DNA of 64,000 nucleotides from Pegea sp. RAD2-039. Taxonomy: Eukaryota > Chordata > Thaliacea > Salpida > Salpidae. The stretch is taken from assembly GCA_034620365.1 (NCBI GenBank), contig JAQGEQ010000192.1:3529001-3593000 (forward strand). Direction: 5' to 3'. The position numbers were made by a program, and so were the translations under genes. Shown here piece by piece: positions 1-12,100 of the stretch. How positions within the stretch are numbered: the stretch's first letter is position 1; the number at the start of each line of letters is the position of its first letter. The notes below the pieces were generated by a model that searched no databases, was not told where the DNA came from, and saw nothing but the letters and a program-made list of their open reading frames with translations.

Positions 1-104
1 GCCACTTTACAAAAATTGGATCTGACTTTTAAGCCCATAAATAATTCTAAAGTATCAGCCATGGTTTCGTTGTCAGTGTCTTACATTCGGTCCTGGTCCA
101 TTTG
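1..104 (+). CDS. EHBP1: EHBP1 exon 1 (partial): end of the C2-NT domain
   Basis: Frame 1 is open from the first base and reads [20 protein letters not shown], matching the last beta strands of the EHBP1 N-terminal C2 domain (in the human protein a stretch of the type LKLKPLSKKVVSAAL...LS). The C2-NT domain of this family binds membranes or phosphoinositides. An in-frame TAA at 118 means the exon must end before it. I chose the GTCAGT donor at 105 because it gives phase 2, which matches the next exon. Other GT dinucleotides in the same phase exist at 69, 72, 78, 90 and 96, so the last few residues are uncertain. The beginning of the domain is upstream of the window. Confidence 0.8.
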
Positions 105-3100
105 GTCAGTTGACAAATAATCTCTTCTATTTATTGTAATTTGAAATATTTGTGATGAAAGTTTTTAACGGAATGTTTGTTTACTTTTCAGCTCTAATGG
201 AAGCCTGGGCAAGTTATCAAATGGTAACAAATCCATTTTCTAATTTCAAATAAGTTTCTAATTGTTGGTTTCTATCATGAAATGAAGATTATCGAATCGG
301 GAATCTCTCACAATTTAATCTTTCTTTCTTTTTTGATCAGCTTCAAGTAACAGCTCGTTCACATCCAATAAAAGCTCATCTTCGCTAGGACAGCTTGCAA
401 CAGATGTGTCTACGTCATTAACCCAACTGTCCCGCACTCAAGATGTCCACAAGAAGACAAACAGTTAGTCACTGTCACTTTCCATAACTTATTCATTCCT
501 TTTTTGAGACGTTTCTTATTCAGAGAGATATTTAAATCTGTTCTTTCAGTCAGAAGATCGTTTTTTTTCAAATCTTTATTCTTTTGATGCCAAATATCAA
601 TTTTACTATTTTGCAAACTTATATTTCCAATCTAATGAAATTTTCAATCAGTTTTTAATTTTTTGAAACTTTTTACATCAAATTATTCTTAATTATCTCT
701 AGAAACACATCATCCTGTCGTTGGAGCAAAACTTTCTGCCACTTTACCATCAAAAATCACGACAACAAGCAAAAAGTTAGTTTCATGTTTCCTTTTTTAT
801 TCTCAATGAATAATGTGAGAAATTTCCAAATTTATCTACGATTTTCGACAAGTTGATCCTTTCTTGTGTTTATCTGCTGATGTAAGTTTTATTTAAAGAA
901 AAGCAATTTGCTAATTAATCCTCGACGAGACGGTTTTGTATTTTTAGACACTTAATCAGATTTTGTAAATATTTTTTCTTTAGTTAATAATTAATCTTTA
1001 GAATCGATTATCTTCTAACCCAGACTTCAAAACAACTTGAAATTCATAAAAAGTTTAGTTTTGAACTGAACTGTTGTTTACAAATTACCACCAAAGATAC
1101 AATTTCAAAAATTGATAATTTTATAAACCAACTATTTTATTACTATCTCAAAGATAACATATTTCAGCGATTACTTCAACAAACTTGCTTTTTGATACTG
1201 ATATGAAATATTTCATACAATTTTATCACTTTGTAGCTTATTGATGACTTTTTATAGATGGCTACTTCATATCACGATAAATCTACTTCAGAAAATTGTA
1301 TGTGAAAGCTAATAGTCTATTAAAGTAGATTATTGAGTATTAAAAGTGAAATTAACTCTTTAATAGCTTGTAGCTTCTTGCTTTCAACCAACTACCCGAG
1401 TTTTTCACATATTTCATCAATTCTAATTTGTTGCAGATTTCAAAACTTGTCATTAAACAAAGAAACCGTTTCAATAATCGGTGATGATGATGATGATGGT
1501 ACGCGTGACTAAAAGTTCATACTTTCAGATTTGATTAACTTCAATAATTTCACTAATTGATAGAATAGATCACAAATAGGTCACAATAGAATAGATAAGA
1601 TATTTTCAAAGATTTGTTTTTTTAGGAAATCAAGAACAAAGATCCCGATCTTCTTCTAAAAGTCTTCAGCGAAATGAACCTTGCAACCGTGGCGGAAGTA
1701 TTCATGAAAGTATTGAAGTAAGTTTGTTGAAAATAGAAAGATTTTTTTAACTTGAATTATATTTGAAAATATTTGTAATTTATTTCAATTGATATTTATT
1801 ATTTTCATATAATTGTAGAATTCTTTTAAATCTTTTCATTTTAACTTATGATGGCTTTTGTAAGATTTTTATTCAAACAAATAATTAATCTAATTAAGTC
1901 AATATTGAAGAAAGCAAATGTATCAATCCTTTTTTCCAATTACTTTTAATATAACTTCAGTATTCGTTGAAAGTCAATTAAAATTAATCTCTTTAGTTAT
2001 TGACTTTCTTGAAATTCAAACTATTCATGTTCCACTAGTTTGGTAGAAATTCAAAAAACCAAATATCAAATATTGTGTAAATAAGTGAAATATTCAATCA
2101 CGTCAAATGAATTGAGGATTATATGTTTCTCAATTTCTTTGTAACCAGATGTTTATCTCTATTTGTTTTGAATAAAAACCATCAAATTTTTATTCACCAT
2201 CAAGTTTATTCTATCAAATTTCAACTTTCACATAAATCTTCAATTACAAAGTTATCTTCTTTAAATACTTTGTCAGTATTTGTTTGTTTGAAGGAGCTTC
2301 AATCACCGAGTAAAAGTGATGATAATATTTCACTGCTTCTGTGGTGTCAACAAGTCACAAGAAATTATGCTGGTGTTAAAGTAACTAATTTCACCACCTC
2401 TTGGAGAAATGGTCTTGCTCTTTGTGCACTGATTCATCATTATCACCACTCATTAATGTGAGTCGACTCTTTCAAATTACAATCATCTTTTTTACTACTC
2501 TCATATCTTCACAGAGATTATCAATCATTGAACAGTTCAGAAGGACAGAAAAATTTTAAAAAAGTTAGACTTTTCAATTAATTTTTACAATTTTTTGTAG
2601 CTGAGATATTCAAGTTAAACTTACAAAGTTTATTCTTAGAAAATATTTCCTTCAAATTGTATTTTTCGATTTCTTCGAATGCTTTTCAGTTGTCAAGACA
2701 CAAATAACAGATTTATTTGCTTCAGTTTGTTTTCTACATGCAAAACTGAATAAACATATTTTAAATATTCAAATTATTTGTCACTAATAGTTTTTGAAAC
2801 ACTGAAAACTGCTTCTATTTGTTTAAAATAGATTTTCTGTTAAATATTAACTTATGATTAAAAGGATCAACAATTTGAATAATCTTCTTTGGTAATCGAA
2901 ACTTCTTTTACTTTTTTTAATCGAGGGTTTGAATGTTGACATCTTTACTATCGCACTTCTGTTGATTCTCTAATCTTCCAACTATTTCCAATTTATTTAT
3001 ATAAAATCTTGAATTAAAAGTTGAATAAGCTTTCATTGACATTCAAATATTTTTTCACTTTTATTGCTTATCTTCTTTTAATTAAGACTTTTAAATATTG

Positions 3101-6100
3101 AAACTGTTTACCAATCAACTTATTTCTGTGCTACTCAAATCTCAAATCTCTTTTTATAAAGTTTGTTTCGAGAAATGTGAATAATTTCTTCAAATAACAA
3201 CATTCTTGCCCACGTACTGATGTGACCTTTGAACCCACTCAATACTTCAGTTTTTATTCCTGAAATTTTTTAGGCGCTAGAAGTCCTGAAGAGTTTGAAA
3301 ATAGAGAATTATCCAAACCCAAGCTCACAATTTTACAAAATCAAATATCGTTTAATTGAATTTCTCAAATTTTTAAGAAGTCATTTCGAGGTGAGATTAC
3401 AACCATTCCCATCACGTGATCATTGATGACGTCATTCCATCTAGGTCCCAGTAGTAGCTCCTCAATCTCTTCAGACTCCTCCGGAACAATCTAAACAACG
3501 TTTTCAATCAAATACTGATCCCGTTCAATCAATCTCATCAAAGCAAAACACTCCTCCATTTATCAAGATCAACAACAGATCCTTCTCCGAAATTGACCCA
3601 AAAAAGCTCCTGGAAGACATCTCTAGGCAACACACTGATGATGATGTCTTCTCTTGTGAAGCAGATCATATTCTTGAAAGTGCTTTTGATCCTTTAAACG
3701 ATTCATCTTGTGAAGAACACCAACAAACTCCCAATCTTCCTCTGCTTCAAGAAGCTCCTTCAGAAGATCAAGCTCTTCAAGATCAAACTCCTCCAGAAGA
3801 TCAAGCTCCTCCAGAAAATCAAGCTCCTCCAGAAGATGAAGCTCCTCCAGAAGATAAAGCTCCTCCAGAAGATAAAGCTCCTCCAGAAGATAAAGCTCCT
3901 CCAGAAGATAAAGCTCCTCCAGAAGATAAAGCTCCTCCAGAAGATCAAACTTTTCAAGAAGATCAAACTCCGGAAGAAGAAAGATGTGATGAAAGGGTGC
4001 GGACGCCCACTAGAGGAAACACTATCAGCAAAGAACTTCCAGAAGCCGCAGAAGAAATCGAAACAGATCCAACAGATCTGGAAAAGGTCTCTTTTTCAAA
4101 CAAAAGTTCGACTTGATGACACTATTAATGTCTTTATTCAGAATCCACCAGAGAGTGATCTTCCTCAGAGATTGAATCCGAGTGGAGAGATTGAAGAGAT
4201 GTTGAAGATTTTGAAAGTAAGTTGAAATTGAATCTTCTTAAAAATCACTCAAATCTTTTGAATGATCAATTAAATCTTTTCAGCGCTCTTCAGAAGAGAG
4301 ACATCTGAAGACAAAAGCTCAGGAGCATATTGATAAAATGATGAAAGAAGAGCAGGAGCGAGATAAAGATGTAGATGATGAAGTAAGATTTGAAGTTCAA
4401 TCTCTTCAGTTTCTTTCAACTTCTCTTTTAATCTTCATTTGATTAATTGATGATCTCTAAATTCTTCTCCTCGACTTCTTTATTTGGAAGTCATCTGATC
4501 TTTAGTTTAAGATCTTTCTGGATGTAATAAAACTTTTCCTTATTTTTACTCTAATTTGTTGAAATCTTTAAAAGTTTTTATTTTTATCAAATCAGTTGAT
4601 AAACCAAATTATTGTTTTCTGATATTGTAGAAAATGTTTAAAAAAATTGCTTGTTGATGTAACAGTTAGAATTTAATTGTCCCATAAGTTTGGCAACTCT
4701 CCATTAATGTGTGGTCCGTTTTCCTACATAATAATATTAAACAATTGGCCACTGGCCAACGTTTGCAATTATCCCGGCATATGTTAGTCTGATGTTGATG
4801 TATTTTGTAGGGATTATAGGATTATTATTGTAGGAATCATTTAACTTGTAATATCTGGCTACTGGTTTGTAGTTTGCTCGCATTACGCTTTCAATCAAAA
4901 ATCGCCTCTCTTTATTTTACGTCTTTTGGTTTTGTATACTTAGCTAAGGATTCAATTAGAGGCTGGTATCGGAAGAAATAATTGTTGAAAAGTAAACGAC
5001 ATCTCATAAAAGTTTTATAAAATTTCTTGTCTGACTTTTAAGTCTTCTAGATAAAAAGAAGTTAAAGTTTATTTTCTGAACAGGAAGCAGAAAAAAGGAG
5101 ACATCAACAAAGTCGTGCTCTTCAAGTAATTGCTTCGATTCGAAAAGAATTAAAACAACAAAATGAAAATGATAAGATTAAACTGACTAAAGCACAATCA
5201 GAAACCTCAGTGATAGGTAAAAAAGATTTTCTACTTTTCACCAACAAATCATCAAACTTGTTGTTTATGTCAAACCTAATTGTGGAAATGTACTTTTGTT
5301 GTTGTTTGTAAGATCGTATGCTTCTCATAAATGAGTATGATTACATCTCAACTAATTTCATTCACAAATATTTCATTTGCATAATTTCAATTCTATCCAA
5401 AAGTGTTTAGTAATCTACAAATATTATGATATTTATAAAGATAGATAAAGATTGTAAATTTGGTGTTTTTGCTAGATGTAAACAAATATGATGATGCAGG
5501 TGACCAAACTACTTCTAAAGACTCATTTAGTGATCAGCAGGAGTTGATTTCAGTGTCTGCTTCTCATGTCAAAGACTTTGTAATCATAAAGACACCAGAT
5601 GAAGAAATTTTTGAAAAAGAAGAGATAGTAAAAACGAGATTTGGTAAAGATGAAGAGATTACAGTTGAAAGGGAGGAACTCTTAGAGAATAAAGATGAAG
5701 AAGTTGATGATCTTGGTGATAAAGATCTTGGTGATGTAGAAGTTGGTGATGAAGATCTTGATGATGAAGAAGTTGTTCTTTCGCCTGCTCACAGATCAGA
5801 TTCTGTCTTGGAAGTTATTAGCATCAATTCTTCGATATCTGAATTAGACAAATGTTTCAATTCAACAGGAGAAGTCAATATTGAAGATAATTTAGTAGAA
5901 GATGAAAAAGATGTTGATAATGAAGAAGAAGACGAAGATGATGATGAGGAAAAGGATGTTGATGAGGAGGAAGAAGAAGTTGAAGTACAAACTGGTGTTG
6001 ATAGCGAGGAAACTATTAAGGAAAAGAATATTGATGGTTATAAAGAAGAACAACAAACGGATATTTCTGGTGAAAATGATGATGTAAGTGATGAAGAAGA

Positions 6101-9100
6101 CATTGATTCACAAGAAGATTTCAAACTCATCAAACATGGAAGTGATTCGAGGACACCTCTTTCATCTCATCACAACTCTACTGAAACTTTAAAAGAACAT
6201 CAACTTAATGAAAGCAGATCAACTTCATCTACTATAGAACCTCATTTGATGTTATCTAGAAGAGACTCATCAGAAGAACTGAATCAAGAGACTTCGTTTG
6301 TAGCTGATGAAGACATGCATTTGTTAACTGAAGATATACCTGAAAATGAATTCGAAATAAACATAACAGATCCTCTACAACCATCAACTGATCCCACTCA
6401 GAATCTAACTTTATCACATCAATCTAATGATTTGAATACTGAATATAGAAGTGATCAGTTATATTGTGATGATAGAAGATCTGTAGAAGAAAAGTATGCA
6501 GTAAAGCTTCGTCGCCACAAAGTGTCTGAAGAAGGTGATTGCATGTTAGCCCGCTTGCTTGCTTACAATCTCATTTGCTTGATTGTTTGGCAAGTTGATT
6601 GTGACTATCCTGAAATCTACTGTAGTTTAGTCACTACTAACACACTAGCTTCACTTTTCAATAATTATTGATATTTTTTAATGGCCTGTCTAAAGCAGAT
6701 TAATTTGTTTGAAAGTTTTGCAAAATTTATTTCTTTAATTTCATTTTTTTCTACTTTTTTTTTTAAATTCAAATTAGATGAACACATGAAGAGATTAGTG
6801 GAAGCTGAGAAAGCCGACCAACTACCGTCTATCAGTGAGAAACTGTTTGCTTGTTATTGTTTACTCATATGTTTGTTGTTTGTTTATTAATTTTCTTCAG
6901 TTTATTATTTACTGCTTTAATTTTCAACAATTCTTTTGATTGAAAGATCTTTCAAAAGTTCATTTGTATATTTAGGGTCTCGAAGACATTCTAGACCGTT
7001 ATCTCAAGCTGAGCTACATCTTAAGACACGATTAAGTATGGTTGGATTGGATGAAAAAACTTCTATTTTGAATGAAGAAGATGATGATGATGATGAACCA
7101 TCTCCAAGAAGCACAGTAAGTTGATGATCCTAACTTCATCATTTCCTCCTTGATCTGCTCATCTAAAATCTCTAATCTTCAACTTCTTCATGTCTCCTTA
7201 TCTCATTTGGGTTTTTGTATTTTTAGTTGGAACTTCAGCAGTTGGCTTTAGAAAAAGAATTGAAGCAAATTGAAGAACGATCTGAAGAGGTCCAGGCCGA
7301 ACTGAACGATTGTCTTCAATCACCAAGTAAGAAGTTGTTCAAATACAAAAAAAATGTTGATTGTCAATTTCCGCTAGATGTCACCATTGAGTTAAAACAT
7401 TCTCATAAACTTGTCATTTGATAAATTGCTTTTTAAATATCAATAAATTTCATCTGAAAGTTGAAATCAATTTATCAAATAATCTTAAAGAAATATTTGA
7501 AAATAAAACTAATTATTTGATTAACTAACCAAAAAGTTAACAATTTGTTAATTTAACATTTGGTCGTAAATTGATTGAAAGATCTTCACTTGTTAAGAGA
7601 GACTACTATTGATAATTGAAAGATTTTGTGATAAATCTTCTTTCAGACATCTTATTCATACTCCACTTATCTTTTAACTTTCGATTTTTTGTCTTTTTTA
7701 ATCGAAAGTTCCAAAGGTTTTAAAGATAAAATCGGAAAGTTAATTTTAAATAAATTAAAAAAAAGTTGTAAAAAAATGAGATGAATAAAACATCGGAACT
7801 CTATCGATTCTTCAAAAGATTCCTCACATTTCATTTATGCCGGTTAATGGCTTCGAGTTTGTTTCAAATCTTTACTTTTCTCATAAATCATTGAAGTTAA
7901 TCTTCTCATCGCTACCTCTCGATGTGATCTTTCGATCTACACCACCAGCAGACTTTCTGACCTTTTAATCACTTCTACAAAAGAACACCACATCATTATA
8001 AATCGTCATTCTTTCTTCATTTCAATTTTCTACGACTAATTTCAAACTTTTTATTTTCTACATCTTTAATCCGAACATTTGAGGCTTCCACTGGGGACAG
8101 GCACCGACTTCCAACCAAACCGCATCACTTCATAATCACTTTTTTAATTCCCGAATTTTTTTCATCAACTTTTAATCGGATGAATTTTTAACTATCCTCA
8201 AATCATCTTTTCGTGCAAAGCAGCAGCTGGCAACCAACTTCATTCCAAACCAACAGCAGGTCACGTGACAGTGTCCAGCAGACTGGCGACTCGAAGAACC
8301 CTCGAATCGTGGCAAACTCCGTCTTTGGCACTTGGCAACATTCGGCTGGTGTTTGATCGAGCTTTTTATCCTTTCTCACGCTCGATTTATTGTTGATGTA
8401 TCACAACACTCATCAGTAGTACCAGCAACACTCTCCCAGCTCTTCACAACGTGTTTTTCGTTGACGTACATCAACACTTGAAGCACTCGGCTGGAATCCT
8501 TCGCGCTATCCACTTCTATCAAACCACTATTCGCTCGTGTTACTACTTGTAGTCATCCTCATTTCAAATCGCTTGTCTTACGTCATCATCAACATCGAGT
8601 TGCAGCAAGTATCAACGTCGTTGCCAATAATTATTTGATGAACAATCAAATTTGCTTTAACTTTTGCAATTTTTGATTCGATCAAAACCTTAAACAAAGC
8701 CTTCTTTGTTGTCACCCCCTATTTCTTTTTCAAATCAATTCAATTGATTTTAACATGATTGATTTACAAAGTTTAATTATCAAATCGGCAACTTTTCGTT
8801 GTCTTTGATGAACAAAAGCTAATTTACAAACAAATTTTAACCATAAAATTTCTTACAAACCCAAAATTTAATGAGAGTATAGTTGACATAATCTTACAGC
8901 TGGTTTTCATATCAAATATTGAAATCGTCTACAGAAAGCTTTATTTGTCTAGCGGAAACACTACAGCTAGCAACCTAGACTATCTTTATCAAATGAAATC
9001 ATAACAATACGATCACAACAACATTCCATTTTTAAGATTAGTCATGCACACGGCCTATATTATTTTGCATGCAATTTTTCATTTGATTTTTTGCGGCTAT

Positions 9101-12100
9101 TTCAACCAGATGCTTGTCTACCCTAACCTATTTGTTTCGTACCGACCTTCTCGAGTTTCAACGTTTCAATAAGAATATTGGGTTTTGAATTGAAGCAAAT
9201 TCGCGACTTTCAAATGATAAAAACGTTTGCTTTGAAATATTTGATCTTTATCATGATGTTGGTTTCACTATCAATTGAAACTTCAATATGAAGATGCCAG
9301 TCAGGATTATTTACGCCATTTAAAGTTCACAGATATTTTATGCAACCCTTGTCACCTACCAGTTGCCATACTCTTCTCTTATCTCAATTATTTATACTTG
9401 CTTAGGCATCGTTTGGCCATCAAGCAAGTATACCTTCAAACTTCTATTTGTTACTTTTATGTAAATTGATTGTGTCTTTGAACACGTGTATTGGATTGCA
9501 TTGAGCTTTATCAGCTGTTCAACAAACTTCTCTCAATCATTTCCACTTATCGGTTTTTCTTGTCGAGTAATTGTTCATTTTGGCATCAATACCTCTTCTT
9601 CATATCCAATTGCTTTTAAACTTGAGTTCTTAACCCTCAAAACACTAACCTTCATAATTTGCAACTATTTCTGTTAAGTGGCCAATTGGAAATATTTTTT
9701 GCAAAATTTGTTATTTTTGACACTATTCAAAGGATTATCTTCCACTTACTATTTGTTATTCTTCTTTAGTAAAGTCACCTTCTGATTGGTCGATTTCTGA
9801 ATGACGTCATCATCTTATTTTCTGTTATTTCCAGCTACTTACATTATCGTTTCATGAAAGTTATTTAATATTTAATAACTTGCTTCAATTTGCGCGAAAC
9901 CATCTAAATGTAGCTGGATACAATTTACCATTTTCTGCCGACCACTGTGCGTCACATTTTGATATCAAATGGTCAGCACCGACAGACAGACAGTCCTGAC
10001 CACCCATCACCATAATCTTGTTATTAGACTTCAATCTCTCTCACAAGATGCCAACAAATTTGAAATGAAAGCTTCGATAGAAAGTTGTGTGAAAACGACC
10101 ACCAACCACTGGGACCAGTACCAGGGTTGGGTTTCAACTTGTCAAGTGTTTTCGAGTACAATTCTTCTTCTTATTCTTACAAAACGTGTCTGCTTAAACA
10201 TTACACCGATAAGTAGTAGTCACTTAATCATCCGCCTACCTCTACATCAGCTAACTGTCCATCACACCTGCTTAATTCTTACTGATGACGTCACTACGCC
10301 GCGATGTATCATCAGCAAGAACTCGGTTGCCTCGAACACCCTGATTTCTTGTCATGCAGTGTAATATTGGCAGAAGAATCTTGTTAGCGAGATTCGTCCA
10401 GTCTGTTAGGCGCCAGTCATGGCAACTAAATCCTATTCCAAATACATCCTTCAATAGACTTCAAGCGCTTTTGTTTCTTTGTTCGCACCCTACACTGCTG
10501 CAACTGACAACCAAAATTCATCGCTTTAATAATCTTCTTCTTCTTCCTATTCACCACTTTCTGGACTTCGATGTCCTCTAGACGGTTCCTGCGTCCCCCA
10601 CTGCGTTCCAACTTTGCCGTTAAATCTTCGTTTTGTTTGTTTTATATGAAAATTGGAAGCGGTGCTAGTTTGGAAGTGGGTGGTCGGCTCCCGTTTAGCT
10701 TCGATTTCGATTAAGCAAGCCTCTTCTGCGTGTTTTAATCATCTAAATCTACATGGAGTCCTGTATCTTCACCACTGGAATCGTTTACATCAACTTCCTT
10801 TTGTGAAATTTGTCAATGAAGCCGAGATGATGGCAACAAACAGCGACTAGAAGCGCGCGCGCTCCATAGACTCGTTGTTATCATCAAGTCTAATTTGTAC
10901 CAACCTCATTTAGGATATTTGAATCATTAAACAGCTGATTTTTCTTCTGAAATTACTCAAGCGTGTCATTTATTACAAAAGTCAATTAAACGCTAGAGGA
11001 CGCTGTTACTTTGTTCTACTTTTCTTCAAGATTTCATCAATCTTAATTACGATGTTTCTCGCGTTGTTATCAACCACACCCAACGCCCTCTTGCGGTTGA
11101 GTGGGTGGCCCCCAGATGACGTCATCTACCCGTCCCCATCACTTCTAACCGCCAGTCAAGATATCGTTGTAGTTGATGAGATGGTCAGCTTAAATCCTGC
11201 GTCAGTCCTAGCAACCACGCCGCTCGTTGCTAGGTTTTATTCGTTGTAACGCGCTTTCATTGATTGAAAACGCAATTTGTGATGGACCATATACCCATTG
11301 GCCAGCTAATTGTCTATCCACACGTCCTCCCCGCCCTAATCTGGCACTGGTTTGTACACCAAGCGTGGCCGGCAGTTGTGGTGTCCCGATTAGTGTTGAT
11401 GTGAGTGACGTCACATTAGTAGCGAGATGGGCGAGCCAGCTTCTTCCGTGGTTGGCTTCAAACCGAGCTGCTTTATACTGAAAGTAAATAAGAATTGGAT
11501 CTTTTGTTTATTTCGTTGTTCTTACATCATCATGACTGGCGGTTGACGTTCACTTTTCAAATTTTATTCATCTTCTTGAAGTTTTCGAAAACTTTGCAAA
11601 TCACTTTGTAAGCAGATTTCTCTTGTATTAGTTTAGTGTCAGTCTCACCGACAAAACTGCTTTCTTGTAATAACATTGGTCATGCTATTTGTACCAACCA
11701 ACTAACTCTACCTACCTATTTGCAATCACATCTTGTGATCTTACACTTGCTGAAAACATCTGATTTTTCTCTGAACAAACTTCAATTTAACTTTTATAAA
11801 AATGAAGTTTCTATTCCATCATTAATCAAAAATATTTATTTTTGTAGATCGCGATTTGAGCGAAAGTCAGAATCAGTTTACTCAAGAATGGTTTCAATTA
11901 GTTCATAAAAGAAATCGTATCCTTGCTCAACAAGATCATCTTAATTTGTTGTAAGTTGACGATAGATGTTGTGAAAATATCTGACAAAAGAAAATTGGGA
12001 TCAAAAACTTTTCATTTTTTTCATAATCAAGTAACAAGCTGAATATATGTTTTTTATCAGGGACACTGAACAAAAGATTATTGATGATCTGGAAGCAATT

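Noticed and set aside
3760-3966. 68-codon minus-strand frame of FWRSFI repeats
   Set aside because: Antisense shadow of the same 18-bp coding repeat.
3710-4225. 171-codon plus-strand frame rich in [10 protein letters not shown] repeats
   Set aside because: Its upstream two thirds is the out-of-frame shadow of the PPED repeat; only the last 25 codons (from 4142) are real EHBP1 coding sequence.
9969-11481. Open frames of up to 131 codons in intron 17
   Set aside because: They overlap on both strands, have no coherent exon chain and no recognisable domain; explained by higher GC content.
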